This document shows, piece by piece, positions 28,231-40,253 of a stretch of DNA of 64,000 bases. The position numbers and the translations under genes are program-made. The DNA is from Corynebacterium sp. Marseille-P3884 (GTDB lineage Bacteria > Actinomycetota > Actinomycetes > Mycobacteriales > Mycobacteriaceae): assembly GCF_017942225.1 (NCBI RefSeq), contig NZ_JAGKSD010000007.1, positions 84,651-148,650 of the forward strand, read 5' to 3'. The notes under the pieces were generated by a model. It was not told where the DNA came from. It made no database searches and saw only the letters and a list, made by a program, of their open reading frames with translations. The stretch's first letter is position 1. Each line of letters begins with the position of its first letter.

Positions 28231-29243
28231 TGTAATCAGCTCCTTCGTGGGTGGAGAGCCACTGGGCGACGGAGCCGTCGATAAGCAGTTTTTGGGCGCG
28301 TGCGACGCCGTCGGCAATCGTGGGGTCGGTGCCGTAGAGGTAGAAAATGGCGCCGGCGGTCGCGGCTACTGCATCGCGGTGCGCATCGGGGGCGGTGTTG
28401 TCGAAAATGGCGCGGATGGCCGCGGCATTCTCCTTGCCGTCGCCGCCCTCGAGCTCTTCAAGCGAATAGGTGGGAAGACCCATGTCTTGGGGAGTGATGG
28501 TATAGTGCTCGATATTTCCCTCACGGTCGAGCTCCCACACGAGGGTATCGCCGTGGACGGCGAGCTCGTCGGTTCCGGCGCCGTGAACGATCATGGCGCG
28601 GCCGCGTTCCAGTTCGCGCATGGTCTCAGCGATGGTCTGTCCGAGAGCGGGGTTGGCGATGCCCATGATCTGGTACTCCGGGCGACCGGGCGAGAGCAGC
28701 GGACCGAGGGTGTTGAACAAGGTAGGGACACCCAAGGATTTGCGCACGGGCTGCACGTGAGCGATGGCCGGGTTGTACGCAGGGGCGAAGAGGAACGTGA
28801 AATTGGATGCCTCGAATTGGCGGACGGCGCGTTCAGGATCCAAGTCGAGCGGGATATTCAGTGCCTCGAGCACGTCGGCGGACCCAGACTTGGAGGACAC
28901 GGAGCGGTTTCCGCACTTGATCATCTTCACTCCCCCAGCCGCGGCGACGAGGGAGGCGGCGGTGGTGATGTTGATGGTGTTCTTGCCGTCGCCGCCCGTT
29001 CCGGCGGTGTCCATGAGCCCCTCGCCGGTGATCGGGAAAGGTCGGCCAGCAGCCAGGAAAGCCTTCGCGGCGCCCGCAATATCCGCGAATGTTTCGCCGC
29101 GGGTGCGCACTGTGGCGAGTAGTGCGGCGATGTGGACATCGTCGTAATCGCCCACGGTCAGCGGAACGAATGCTTCAGTCGCCTCCTCGAGAGTCGGCGT
29201 CTTGTTGTCGAGGAATGCGCGGAGCGTATCGAGTGAAGAACTG

Positions 29244-29251
<8 letters not shown>
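28223..29251 (-). CDS. trpD: Anthranilate phosphoribosyltransferase
   Basis: A 342-residue enzyme joining anthranilate to PRPP. DTAGTGGDGKNTINITTAAS and KCGNRSVSSKSGSADVLEALNI are the PRPP and anthranilate binding signatures. ATG 29251 is preferred: AAAGG lies just upstream and the start overlaps the trpG stop by eight bases, mirroring the trpCF start. GTG 29260 would add three residues. Confidence 0.95.
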
Positions 29252-31465
<2,214 letters not shown>

Positions 31466-31897
31466 CTACCTGTCGTCCGCCTGTCGGGCGGCGTTTCGGA
31501 GAGCTCCGAGATCGACTTGCGGTGTCGGTTCGGAATCGGCTTCCGCTTCGCCTTCCTTGGCTTGGCTGAAGACTCGCGCCGCACGTGCCCCCTGGTTGCC
31601 CGCTTCGGCGATGGCGGCGATGGCAATGAGCGCGAGAACGATCGGACCTGCCCACAGCCATCCTTCGGCGATGAATGCAAATGCGGCGCCGAAGGCGAGG
31701 GCCAGTCCGCCGAGAATCAAATACGGGCCCACGACCTTGTGCGCCTGGACCCAGATCTCCTCGTCCTTGCGCACCTCCGGCACGTGGAGTCCGATCACGT
31801 TATTGCCGGGCAAACGCCCCAGCGCAGCAAGCAGGCCCGGGATGAGGAGCGCGAGCGCAAAGACAATGAAAACAACACCGATAACCACGCCAGTCAT
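31466..31897 (-). CDS. SdpI-like membrane protein
   Basis: About 143 residues with three or four membrane helices (TGVVIGVVFIVFALALLIPGLL; VVGPYLILGGLALAFGAAFAFIAEG; AGPIVLALIAIAAI) and a soluble acidic C-terminus. The segment NNVIGLHVPEVRKDEEIWVQAHKV matches the SdpI/YhfL signature (iGiR-x-P-x-T-x-x-D-x-x-W-x-x-a-H). SdpI is an immunity protein in Bacillus, but most homologues are uncharacterised. It precedes trpE by only 27 bases and is probably the first gene of the trp transcript. ATG 31897 is favoured; 31921 is an alternative. Confidence 0.7.
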   Translation of the reverse strand: MTGVVIGVVFIVFALALLIPGLLAALGRLPGNNVIGLHVPEVRKDEEIWVQAHKVVGPYLILGGLALAFGAAFAFIAEGWLWAGPIVLALIAIAAIAEAGNQGARAARVFSQAKEGEAEADSEPTPQVDLGALRNAARQADDR

Positions 31898-32080
31898 AAT
31901 TCTCAATTCTACTTTCCGCATGATTTCAGGCAGCCAACAGGGGTCCAGGGGAAACGGCGGATTTCCTCTGGGAGGAGGTGTCGTGAAGAATAGTAATTAA
32001 TAAGGTGCAGTGCTGCCTTATTCATTTCCCGTACCTACGTCTGGTCGACAGGGCCAGGCTCCCCGAGCAAAGGGTAAAAC

Positions 32081-33307
32081 ATGAACACCAAGTCGATCAC
32101 GAGGTCGCTGTTGTTCTGGATCGTCGTGGCCATTGTGCTCGGCATCAGCTGCAGCTTCTTCTTTCCAGAGTGGCTCGCCCGCATCTTCATCACATTCAAC
32201 GGGCTCTTCGCCAATTTCCTGGGCTTCTTCGTCCCGGTCCTCATTTTCGCGCTCATCACTCCCGCGATTGCGGGTCTCGGTCGCGGTGCGGGAAAGTGGC
32301 TGGGAATCACCGCCGGTATCGCCTACAGCTCGACCGTGATCTCCGGTCTGATCGCTTGGGGTCTGTCAGCGCTTCTGTATCCGTGGCTGCTCGGCGACCA
32401 GTCGCTTGTCACCGATGTCGATGATGTCGACGCCGGCGGGCTCTCCCCCTTCTTCGAGGTGGAGATTCCGCCTCCATTCGAAGTGATGACTGCACTGGTA
32501 CTCGCGTTCTGCATCGGCTTGGCAATGACGGCGGTCAAATCTGACACCATGTACAAAGTGGCCACGGAGCTTGAGGGCGCCATCATGAAGGTGGTCACCT
32601 CGTTCGTGATTCCTCTGTTGCCGCTGTTCATCTTCGGCATTTTCCTGAACCTCGGCATGAACGAGAATATGGGCTCCACGATGGCCGCATTCGGCAAGGT
32701 GCTTCTGCTCTCCGTGGTCATGACGATCGTCCTGCTCGTTATTCAGTACCTCATCGCCGGTGCGGTCGCGGGTGTCAACCCGTTCACCGCCCTGCGCAAT
32801 ATGCTGCCGGCCTACTTCACCGCTCTGGGCACGTCCTCGTCCGCCGCGTCCATTCCGGTCACGCTGCGTTCCACGCTGAACAATAAGGTCGACGAGAATG
32901 TCGCCGGCTTCGTGGTTCCGCTCTGCGCGACGATCCACCTGTCCGGCTCCATGATGAAGATCGGCCTCTACGCCTTTGCGGTCATTTACATGGGCGGCCT
33001 CGATGTCCCGTGGGGTCTCTACCTTGGCTTCATTCTGTTGCTGGGCATCATGATGATCGCCGCGCCTGGTGTCCCCGGCGGCGCCATCATGGCCGCGACC
33101 GGCCTGCTCGCATCCATGCTCGGGTTCAATGACGAGATGGTCGCGCTCATGATCGCCGCTTACATCGTCGTCGACTCCTTCGGCACCGCAGCTAACGTCA
33201 CGGGCGACGGCGCCATCGCGCTGGTGCTCAACCGCTTCGCGTCCGGCAAGATCGAAGGCCACAACGGGGGCGAGAGCAAGGAGCTTGACGACGCCACCGT
33301 GGCCTAG
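32081..33307 (+). CDS. Dicarboxylate/amino acid:cation symporter (DAACS family)
   Basis: A 408-residue polytopic carrier of the glutamate-transporter fold. The HP1 serine motif is present (ALGTSSSAASIPVTL), followed by VPLCATIHLSGSMM and, near the end, the substrate-site region DSFGTAANVTGDGAIAL. It should import a dicarboxylate, glutamate/aspartate or serine/threonine with Na+ or H+. Divergent from the trp transcript and followed by a palindrome combining parS and a terminator. Confidence 0.88.
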   Translation: MNTKSITRSLLFWIVVAIVLGISCSFFFPEWLARIFITFNGLFANFLGFFVPVLIFALITPAIAGLGRGAGKWLGITAGIAYSSTVISGLIAWGLSALLYPWLLGDQSLVTDVDDVDAGGLSPFFEVEIPPPFEVMTALVLAFCIGLAMTAVKSDTMYKVATELEGAIMKVVTSFVIPLLPLFIFGIFLNLGMNENMGSTMAAFGKVLLLSVVMTIVLLVIQYLIAGAVAGVNPFTALRNMLPAYFTALGTSSSAASIPVTLRSTLNNKVDENVAGFVVPLCATIHLSGSMMKIGLYAFAVIYMGGLDVPWGLYLGFILLLGIMMIAAPGVPGGAIMAATGLLASMLGFNDEMVALMIAAYIVVDSFGTAANVTGDGAIALVLNRFASGKIEGHNGGESKELDDATVA

Positions 33308-33330
33308 TCTTCCTCCCCCTCTCCCCCGCG

Positions 33331-33358
33331 AGCCCATGTTTCACGTGAAACATGGGCT
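33331..33358 (+). terminator. 28-base palindromic terminator containing parS
   Basis: AGCCCATGTTTCAC and its exact reverse complement abut, giving a perfect 28-base palindrome after the symporter stop, followed by CTTCTTTAT. It can act as an intrinsic terminator and its centre is a parS site. Confidence 0.7.
33337..33352. promoter_or_regulatory. parS site within terminator palindrome
   Basis: Perfect TGTTTCACGTGAAACA in the intergenic space between the symporter and the TPM-domain gene. Confidence 0.96.
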
Positions 33359-33417
33359 CTTCTTTATGCTCTTTCCCTTGCCCCCACGTGCTTCCATGGC
33401 GGCGCTATCATGTGGCC

Positions 33418-34863
33418 ATGAACGGCAAGCAGATCATGGCAACTATCGGCATTGCGGCTGCATTGGCGGCCGGTGGAGCAGCTGCGGGGTACGCCACCAC
33501 TGACATCCCTGAGGCGGACGATGTGGCCGTCGAGCAGGGTGTCGCCCCGCAGGTGACTATTGACGATCCGGACGATGTGCTCTCTGCTGAGGATGAGGAG
33601 CGCATGATCAAGGATGCCGAGCGCCTCGACACCCCAGCCGTGGTCAAGGATCTCCACTACATGGTCTTCGCCACCAACCACGAGAATATTCTCGACACCG
33701 TTGAGGAATACGTCCGCGATACGTACCCAGAGATGATCGGCAACGCGGAAAACGAGGACAACCGTTTTGCCGACGGCACCATGATCATCGGTGTGGGACT
33801 CGACCCGCGTCGAGCTTTCGGATATTACGGCGATGATGTGGCCGCGCAGCTGAAGATCGACCACGGTCAGCGTGACTACCTGGTACTCGACGCCATGAAA
33901 CCGGGCGTCAGCGACAACAATATTCCTGCTGGCCTCTTTGCGGCTGCGAAAACCGCACTGGACACCGAAGCCGCCGCCAACTATTCGGTGGAGGACGCCA
34001 AAAGCTCCCGGGGTGACGCGATGTTCGGTCTCGGGTTCGGTGGCTTGGGCTTGGGCACCGCTGGTGCAGTGACCGGGTTCGGTATCTCGAATAGCCGCCG
34101 CAAGAAGATCGCTCAGGCGCGCGAGGATTACAACGCCGTGACGACGGAGTACGCATCGCTTGCCGGGCGCCTCAACGAGATCGATATTCGCGCCAATTCC
34201 GTCTCCTCGGCATTCGCCGATGCGGAGCTGCGTAAGCAGTGGGGCGAGGTGCGCGACACCTTCTTCGGTTATCACGAGGCGGTCAGCGGTGCTGGCGGCA
34301 TTGGCGATATCAAGATCGACGACGACAAGGAGGCACTGCGCAACCACAAGAAACTCCGCAAGGCAGCCGAGTCTGTCGAGCACGTCTCCAATGCCGAGGA
34401 CAATATCAACCGGCTCTTCGAGATCGAGCAGGGCGATGCCGCGTCTCGCCGCACAGCGCTGACCGACCTCCGCGAGGACGTCATCATCGCCAGGCAGAAG
34501 GTCAAAGATGGGCAGCTGAAGCGCGACCTCGAGCAGCTCGGCCACCGTATCGACAAGCTCGACCACAATCCGGGATCTGCAACGTTCGTCGACGACTTCG
34601 TGCGCATCCTCGGTGACTACCGCCTGCTTCTGGACCAAGTGAAGAAGCGCGAATTCTCTGACGTCAAGGAATACGAGCCACTGCGCAAGCCCGCTATCTA
34701 CGACAGCGGCTACAACTACTACGGCTACGTGCCCTTCGTCGTCATGGACAGCTGGCACACGAGCAATGTGGAGACCCACCAATCGCAGACCTCGAGCGGC
34801 GGCACATCCGCCGGCGTTGCCTCCTCCGGCTTCTCCGCTGCGGGAAGCTCCTCGTCGTTTTAG
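33418..34863 (+). CDS. DUF5129/TPM-domain membrane-anchored protein
   Basis: About 481 residues. An N-terminal hydrophobic segment (IMATIGIAAALAAGGAAAGYAT) exports a TPM-like domain (about 45-175; IDDPDDVLSAEDEERMIKDAERLD, then DGTMIIGVGLDPRRAFGYYGDDV). A second membrane helix (GLGFGGLGLGTAGAVTGFGI, near 205-225) leads to a long helical cytoplasmic region, and the protein ends in a Tyr- then Ser/Gly-rich tail. TPM domains are found in photosystem-repair and phosphatase-like proteins; here function is unknown. ATG 33418 is chosen by the signal; no strong ribosome site. Confidence 0.7.
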   Translation: MNGKQIMATIGIAAALAAGGAAAGYATTDIPEADDVAVEQGVAPQVTIDDPDDVLSAEDEERMIKDAERLDTPAVVKDLHYMVFATNHENILDTVEEYVRDTYPEMIGNAENEDNRFADGTMIIGVGLDPRRAFGYYGDDVAAQLKIDHGQRDYLVLDAMKPGVSDNNIPAGLFAAAKTALDTEAAANYSVEDAKSSRGDAMFGLGFGGLGLGTAGAVTGFGISNSRRKKIAQAREDYNAVTTEYASLAGRLNEIDIRANSVSSAFADAELRKQWGEVRDTFFGYHEAVSGAGGIGDIKIDDDKEALRNHKKLRKAAESVEHVSNAEDNINRLFEIEQGDAASRRTALTDLREDVIIARQKVKDGQLKRDLEQLGHRIDKLDHNPGSATFVDDFVRILGDYRLLLDQVKKREFSDVKEYEPLRKPAIYDSGYNYYGYVPFVVMDSWHTSNVETHQSQTSSGGTSAGVASSGFSAAGSSSSF

Positions 34864-34883
34864 TTTCGGACTAGAATTGAGTC

Positions 34884-35414
34884 ATGGTCTCGGTTCTTTA
34901 TGCCAGCTACTACGGCTCGACGAAGCAGTACGCTGACGCACTCGCTGCACGCTTCGGCGTGAGCGCGCAAGAGATCGGCGACAACAGTGCATCGCTTATC
35001 GACGGCTCTAGTGCCGACCCCGTTGTCATCCTTTCCCCCATTCACGGGCCGGCCCATCCAGGTGTGAAGCTCATCAAGCGGCTTTCGGAAGCCGTGGTGA
35101 AAGGCCGACCCATCGCTCTCGCCACCGTCGGCATGACCCTCGAGCACGTCGCCTACGACCAGGATCCGGTCGGCAAGCTCCTGGGCGATCGCGCGAACCA
35201 CATTGACCGGTTCTACTTGCCCGGACGGCTGAACTATTCCGAGCTGAGCCGCAAGCACCGGGGCATGATGAAAAGCGTTGTATGGGGACTCAAAATAACG
35301 GGCGCGAAGGGCGAGAACGAGAAAATGATGGTCGACACGTTCGGCCAGTACGTGGACCGAGTCGACTTCAAGAAACTCGCACCTATTGCGGAGTGGGTGG
35401 GCAACAACACATAG
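34884..35414 (+). CDS. Flavodoxin-domain protein, copy 1
   Basis: A 176-residue HemG-like flavodoxin-fold protein. VLYASYYGSTKQYADALA is the FMN phosphate-binding loop type, and VVILSPIHGPAHPGVKLIKRL plus IALATVGMTLEHVAYD are further fold elements. A small cytosolic electron carrier or flavin reductase is likely. A paralogue follows after 31 bases. Confidence 0.75.
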   Translation: MVSVLYASYYGSTKQYADALAARFGVSAQEIGDNSASLIDGSSADPVVILSPIHGPAHPGVKLIKRLSEAVVKGRPIALATVGMTLEHVAYDQDPVGKLLGDRANHIDRFYLPGRLNYSELSRKHRGMMKSVVWGLKITGAKGENEKMMVDTFGQYVDRVDFKKLAPIAEWVGNNT

Positions 35415-35445
35415 TCTCCGGCGGGGATCGGGGTAGCGTAGAGGC

Positions 35446-35973
35446 ATGAGCACCAAAATCTTCTATGCCACCCTCTACGGATCCAACAAGCAGTACGCCG
35501 ACGTACTCGCGGAGCGGCTTGGAGTCGAGGCCCACGAAATCGACGAGCAGAGTGCAGAGCTTATCGACGCCTCCTCCAACGACCCCATCGTCGTCTTCTC
35601 CCCCGTCCACGGCTCTTTCATCCGCGGCGCGAAATTCCTGAATGAGCTGGGCGCGGACGTCGTCGAGAACCGCAAAGTGTGCCTGGCGGCAGTCGGCATG
35701 GCACTCGATGGCGTCAATGCGGAGCTCGACCAGGCAGGCAATATCCTCGGCGACCTGGCCGACCAGGTGAAGCGCGTGTACCTTCCCGGTCGTATCAATT
35801 ACTCCGAACTTGAGCCTGAGCACTACGCCATCCTCGAGTCCCGCATCGACAAGTTCAGGGAGAAGGACGAACCGTCGGCGAATGAGCAGATGCTGATCGA
35901 CACCTTCGGCGAAGGAATCGACCGCGTTGATCTGAACCGGCTCGACGAGATCGTGGAGTGGCTCGAGGGCTAA
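35446..35973 (+). CDS. Flavodoxin-domain protein, copy 2
   Basis: A 175-residue paralogue of the previous gene with the same layout: IFYATLYGSNKQYADVLAERLGV, PIVVFSPVHGSFIRGAKFLNEL, KVCLAAVGMALDGVNAELDQ and the shared end D-T-F-G-x-x-x-D-R-V-D. The region YLPGR(I/L)NYSEL is conserved in both. A tandem duplicate; partner proteins are unknown. Confidence 0.75.
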   Translation: MSTKIFYATLYGSNKQYADVLAERLGVEAHEIDEQSAELIDASSNDPIVVFSPVHGSFIRGAKFLNELGADVVENRKVCLAAVGMALDGVNAELDQAGNILGDLADQVKRVYLPGRINYSELEPEHYAILESRIDKFREKDEPSANEQMLIDTFGEGIDRVDLNRLDEIVEWLEG

Positions 35974-35996
35974 ATCTCGCCTCCTCCCCCATCACG

Positions 35997-36012
35997 TGTT
36001 TCACGTGAAACA
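35997..36012. promoter_or_regulatory. parS site upstream of leuS
   Basis: Perfect TGTTTCACGTGAAACA in the intergenic region, immediately before a terminator hairpin and about 100 bases before leuS. Confidence 0.96.
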
Positions 36013-36017
36013 ACCGC

Positions 36018-36041
36018 GGCCCACCGAAAGTTTGGTGGGCC
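36018..36041 (+). terminator. Terminator after flavodoxin copy 2
   Basis: GGCCCACC (36018-36025) / GGTGGGCC (36034-36041), an 8-base-pair stem with an 8-base loop; no strong T-run follows. It separates the flavodoxin genes from leuS. Confidence 0.6.
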
Positions 36042-36113
36042 CCACGTTTGGCTCGTTGGCTTTGAAACTGGTCCTGCAGAAGACCGCGAGGCCAACTACT
36101 ACACTGTTTAACC

Positions 36114-38972
36114 ATGACTAGCGCTACTGGACCGGCGTTCCGCTACTCGGCGGGCATTGCCAACGAGATTGAACAGAAATGGCAGAAGTACTGGATCGAT
36201 AACGGGACGTTCAACGCCCCGAACCCCGTTGGCCCTCTAGCGCCTGAATCGGATGCGAAGGAGCTGCCGGCGGACAAGCTCAACGTCCAGGACATGTTCC
36301 CCTACCCTTCCGGGGCGGGCCTGCACGTGGGGCACCCGCTGGGCTACATCGCCACGGATGTCTTCGCGCGCTATAACCGAATGCTGGGCAAGAATGTTCT
36401 GCACACGCTCGGCTACGACGCCTTCGGTCTGCCGGCTGAGCAGTACGCCATCCAGACGGGCACGCACCCGCGGACGACGACGATGGCGAATATCGAGAAT
36501 ATGACTCGCCAGCTCGACGCACTGGGGCTCGGGCACGACCGCCGTCGCTCTGTCGCGACGACCGACCCGGAGTTCTACCGCTGGACGCAGTGGATCTTCC
36601 TGCAGATCTTCAATTCCTGGTTCGACGAGGAGCAGCAGAAGGCACGTCCGATTGCGGAGCTTATCGACGAGCTCGAGGCCGGCAAGCGCACCACCAAGGA
36701 CGGCCGTGTGTACGCCGAGCTCGATCCGGCGGAGCAGCAGAAGGCTATCGACGAGTTTCGCCTCGTCTACCTCTCCGACTCCATGGTCAACTGGTGCCCA
36801 GGCCTGGGCACGGTGCTGGCCAACGAGGAGGTCACCGCCGAGGGCCGTTCTGAGCGCGGCAACTACCCCGTGTTCCGTAAGCGTCTGCGCCAGTGGATGA
36901 TGCGCATCACCGCGTACTCGGACCGCTTGTTGGATGACCTCGAGGTGTTGGATTGGCCCGACAAGGTCAAGGCTATGCAGCGCAACTGGATCGGCCGGTC
37001 CCGCGGTGCGGAGGTGTCCTTCCAGTCGGATGCCGGTCCGATTGACGTGTTCACCACGCGCCCAGACACCCTGTTCGGCGCCACATACATGGTCCTCGCG
37101 CCGGAGCACGAGCTGGTGGAGAAGCTGGTGGCGGATGCCTACCCGGCGGACGTCGATAAGCGATGGACCTATGGCGAAGCAACGCCGCAGGCTGCTGTGG
37201 ACGCGTACAAGCGCGCGATCGCGGCGAAATCTGATGTTGAGCGCCAGGAGAACAAGGAGAAGACCGGTGTTTTCTTGGGTGCATATGCCACGAATCCGGT
37301 GAACGGCAAGCAGGTGCCCGTCTTCATCGCGGATTATGTTTTGACTGGTTACGGCACTGGCGCGATCATGGCGGTGCCGGCGCACGACGAGCGCGATTAT
37401 GAATTCGCGAATGTCTTCGGGCTGCCGATCGTTCCGGTGCTGGATGGTGGCAACATCGATGAGGCGGCGTTCACGGAGGACGGACCGCACATCAACTCTG
37501 CGAATGACCGCGGTCTGGACCTGAACGGATTGGGCAAGGACGAGTCGATCGAGAAAGCCATTGCGTGGCTGGTCGCCGAAGGTGCTGGTGAGGAGCGGAT
37601 TCAGTACAAGCTCCGCGATTGGCTGTTCGCGCGTCAGCGTTATTGGGGCGAGCCATTCCCGATCGTCTACGACGAAAACGGCGTTGCCCACGCGCTGCCG
37701 GAGTCAATGCTGCCGGTCGAGCTGCCGGATGTGGAGGACTACAACCCAGTCTCCTTCGACCCGGACGACGCTGATTCGGAGCCCTCTCCCCCGCTGGCGA
37801 AGGCCACGGAGTGGGTGAATGTGACGCTCGATCTCGGCGACGGCGACAAGCAGTACACCCGCGACACGAACGTGATGCCGCAGTGGGCGGGTTCGTCCTG
37901 GTACCAGCTGCGCTACATCGACCCGACGAATGCGGAGAAATTCTGCGATATCGAAAATGAGCGGTACTGGACCGGCCCGCAGCCGGAGAAGCACGGCGCG
38001 AATGACCCGGGCGGTGTCGACCTTTATGTCGGTGGTGTCGAGCACGCGGTGCTGCACTTGCTGTACGCGCGCTTTTGGCACAAGGTGCTCTTCGACCTGG
38101 GCTTTGTGAGCTCGAAGGAGCCGTACCGACGCCTCTACAACCAGGGGTATATCCAGGCTTATGCCTACACGGATTCCCGTGGCGTGTACGTCCCGGCCGC
38201 CGAGGTCGAAGAGAAGGACGGGAAGTTCTTCCACAACGGTAAAGAGGTCAAGCAAGAGTACGGCAAGATGGGCAAGTCCCTGAAGAATGCCGTGGCTCCG
38301 GATGACATCGCGCAGGAATTCGGTGCCGATACGCTGCGCGTGTACGAGATGTCGATGGGTCCGCTGGATACGTCGCGTCCGTGGGCCACGAAGGATGTCG
38401 TGGGCGCGCACCGCTTCCTGCAGCGCCTGTGGCGCTTGATCGTCAACGAGGAGACCGGCGAGGTCACCGTCAGCGATGAGCCGATGAGTGACGAGGATGC
38501 GAAGCAGCTCCACCGCACAATCGCGGGCGTGCGCGACGATTACGAGCACCTCCGCGATAACACGGTGGTCGCCAAACTCATTGAGTACGTCAACTATCTG
38601 ACGAAGGCGCGCGAGCAGAAGAACGGCGGCAATGTTTCACGTGAAACAGTCGAACCGCTCGTCCAGATGGTCTCCCCCGTCGCCCCGCACATTGCGGAAG
38701 AGCTGTGGGCACGACTCGGACACGAGGGCACGATCACGTTCGAGCCGTTCCCGACCTTCGATGAGAGCTTGCTTGTCGACGACACCGTCGAGATCCCTGT
38801 GCAGATCAACGGCAAGGTGCGGGCGCGCATCGATGTTCCGGCGGAGGCAGCGAAGGACGAGATCGAGAGCATCGCGCTTGCCGACGAGCGCGTGGCAGGT
38901 TTGATCGAAGGAAAGAACCTGGTCAAGACCATCGTGGTGCCCGGCCGCATGGTGAACCTGGTGGTGAAATAA
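36114..38972 (+). CDS. leuS: Leucyl-tRNA synthetase
   Basis: A 952-residue class I synthetase. The ATP-binding HIGH-type motif is HVGH (71-74) and the KMSKS-type loop is KMGKS (718-722). The editing domain is present ([21 protein letters not shown] and [19 protein letters not shown]). Length and layout are those of bacterial LeuRS. The anticodon-binding part contains a perfect parS at 38633-38648, read as NVSRET. vanZ-like gene follows four bases later. Confidence 0.97.
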   Translation: MTSATGPAFRYSAGIANEIEQKWQKYWIDNGTFNAPNPVGPLAPESDAKELPADKLNVQDMFPYPSGAGLHVGHPLGYIATDVFARYNRMLGKNVLHTLGYDAFGLPAEQYAIQTGTHPRTTTMANIENMTRQLDALGLGHDRRRSVATTDPEFYRWTQWIFLQIFNSWFDEEQQKARPIAELIDELEAGKRTTKDGRVYAELDPAEQQKAIDEFRLVYLSDSMVNWCPGLGTVLANEEVTAEGRSERGNYPVFRKRLRQWMMRITAYSDRLLDDLEVLDWPDKVKAMQRNWIGRSRGAEVSFQSDAGPIDVFTTRPDTLFGATYMVLAPEHELVEKLVADAYPADVDKRWTYGEATPQAAVDAYKRAIAAKSDVERQENKEKTGVFLGAYATNPVNGKQVPVFIADYVLTGYGTGAIMAVPAHDERDYEFANVFGLPIVPVLDGGNIDEAAFTEDGPHINSANDRGLDLNGLGKDESIEKAIAWLVAEGAGEERIQYKLRDWLFARQRYWGEPFPIVYDENGVAHALPESMLPVELPDVEDYNPVSFDPDDADSEPSPPLAKATEWVNVTLDLGDGDKQYTRDTNVMPQWAGSSWYQLRYIDPTNAEKFCDIENERYWTGPQPEKHGANDPGGVDLYVGGVEHAVLHLLYARFWHKVLFDLGFVSSKEPYRRLYNQGYIQAYAYTDSRGVYVPAAEVEEKDGKFFHNGKEVKQEYGKMGKSLKNAVAPDDIAQEFGADTLRVYEMSMGPLDTSRPWATKDVVGAHRFLQRLWRLIVNEETGEVTVSDEPMSDEDAKQLHRTIAGVRDDYEHLRDNTVVAKLIEYVNYLTKAREQKNGGNVSRETVEPLVQMVSPVAPHIAEELWARLGHEGTITFEPFPTFDESLLVDDTVEIPVQINGKVRARIDVPAEAAKDEIESIALADERVAGLIEGKNLVKTIVVPGRMVNLVVK
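38633..38648. promoter_or_regulatory. parS site inside leuS
   Basis: Perfect TGTTTCACGTGAAACA within the 3' part of leuS, the fourth and most distal parS in the window, about 33 kb from parB. Confidence 0.95.
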
Positions 38973-38976
38973 AAGA

Positions 38977-39510
38977 ATGCGGGCGAAGCAGCGCGTGACC
39001 CGAGGCGCGGCCGTCGGTGCGCTACTCGCCTATTCAGGAGTGATCGTCTCATTGACGATGCTGAAGCAGTTCTTCCGCATCGGCTATTTGTGGGACCCGG
39101 CGAAGCAGCCCTTCGTCGGTCACTCATTCATCCCCTTCCATGAGGTTTTCACCGCATCTTCATGGTTCGCCCCATTGTTCGGGTATGGCGGAAATCTAGC
39201 GTTCTTCATTCCGATCGGGTTGCTGCTGTATGTGATTACCGACCGGGTGAAGTGGGCGACGATTATCGGTGGAGCATTCAGCCTGGCGATCGAAGCAACG
39301 CAGTTCTTCGCGCAGCTCGGCTACACCGATGTGGATGACTTCATCATGAACACCCTCGGTGCATTCGTGGGAGCGACGATTGCCCGGTGGTGCGGGCCGA
39401 AATTCCATCGCGTGTGGGTTGGGCTCACGTTCATTGCCGTAGCGGTGTTCATCGGCCTCGTTCTCGCTGGTGACAGTCTTGGGGATCCGAGCAAGGTGAA
39501 GGAGCTCTAG
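38977..39510 (+). CDS. VanZ family membrane protein
   Basis: A 177-residue protein with about four or five membrane helices. The VanZ signature is visible: FIPFHEVF, then GNLAFFIPIGLLLYVIT, then SLAIEATQFFAQLGYTDVDDFIMNTLGAFVGA. VanZ of enterococci raises teicoplanin resistance, but chromosomal homologues in Actinobacteria are common and not known to give resistance. It starts four bases after leuS. Confidence 0.88.
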   Translation: MRAKQRVTRGAAVGALLAYSGVIVSLTMLKQFFRIGYLWDPAKQPFVGHSFIPFHEVFTASSWFAPLFGYGGNLAFFIPIGLLLYVITDRVKWATIIGGAFSLAIEATQFFAQLGYTDVDDFIMNTLGAFVGATIARWCGPKFHRVWVGLTFIAVAVFIGLVLAGDSLGDPSKVKEL

Positions 39511-39531
39511 GGCAGCTCTAGACTGTGGGCT

Positions 39532-39894
39532 ATGAGCGAACGTGGCTGGTTTACCCGCACAGTGTTCCCCACTGGAGACGAACCCGACCCGCGGTTCACC
39601 CTCGCTAATGAGCGGACATTCCTGGCGTGGACGCGCACGGCGCTTGCTTTTCTCGCGGGCGGAATCGCGCTCGAGGCTTTCGCTTTTCCCGATTTCGATG
39701 AAGCATGGCGTGGAGTCGCGGCCATCACTCTGATTCTCGTGGGCATGGCCATTGCGCTCGGTGCGGCAGTTCGGTGGATTCGTATTGAACGCTCGCTACG
39801 TCATGAGCGCCCGTTACCGGCCCCGGCGATCGTCCCGGTGCTGGGGTTGGGCATCGGCTTGGCTAGCGTCATCGTCCTGATCGCATTCTTCTAG
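39532..39894 (+). CDS. DUF202 (YidH-like) membrane protein
   Basis: A 120-residue protein with the DUF202 pattern DPRFTLANERTFLAWTRTALAFLAGGIALEAF and three membrane segments. Family members are small inner-membrane proteins of unknown function, typically in pairs as here (next gene is also DUF202). Confidence 0.85.
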   Translation: MSERGWFTRTVFPTGDEPDPRFTLANERTFLAWTRTALAFLAGGIALEAFAFPDFDEAWRGVAAITLILVGMAIALGAAVRWIRIERSLRHERPLPAPAIVPVLGLGIGLASVIVLIAFF

Positions 39895-39923
39895 ACGCTA
39901 AAGGACGGGGGGTGACATAAGAG

Positions 39924-40253
39924 ATGGGGACGACCAATATTCCCGTATCGGATGCCGGACTGCAGCCGGAAAGGACGGCGCTCGCCTGGACGCGCACGGC
40001 GCTAGCGATGATGGTGTGCTCGCTGACGCTGCTGCGCTGGTCGGATAATTATTCCGCTTTGGTGTTCGGAGCGATCGGATTGCTGGCGGTGCTCTCTCTA
40101 CTGATCATCGGGCGCAATCGTGCAGAGTACAGAGCGGAAGCTCAAGGGATCAGCGACGAGCAGCTCGATGCGAATGTATTCGGCGTGTTCGGGATTACTT
40201 TAGGAATGGCAGTGCTCGGCGGACTGGGCTTGTACCTCGTGGTGGCGGGCTAG
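39924..40253 (+). CDS. DUF202 (YidG-like) membrane protein
   Basis: A 109-residue second DUF202 protein (AGLQPERTALAWTRTALAMMVCSLTLLRW) with three membrane helices. It follows the first after 29 bases, the usual YidH-YidG pairing. Its stop overlaps the convergent downstream gene by four bases. Confidence 0.85.
   Translation: MGTTNIPVSDAGLQPERTALAWTRTALAMMVCSLTLLRWSDNYSALVFGAIGLLAVLSLLIIGRNRAEYRAEAQGISDEQLDANVFGVFGITLGMAVLGGLGLYLVVAG

Noticed and set aside
38977..39510. VanZ-like gene as a glycopeptide-resistance determinant
   Set aside because: No other van genes nearby; chromosomal VanZ homologues are common in Actinobacteria without resistance.
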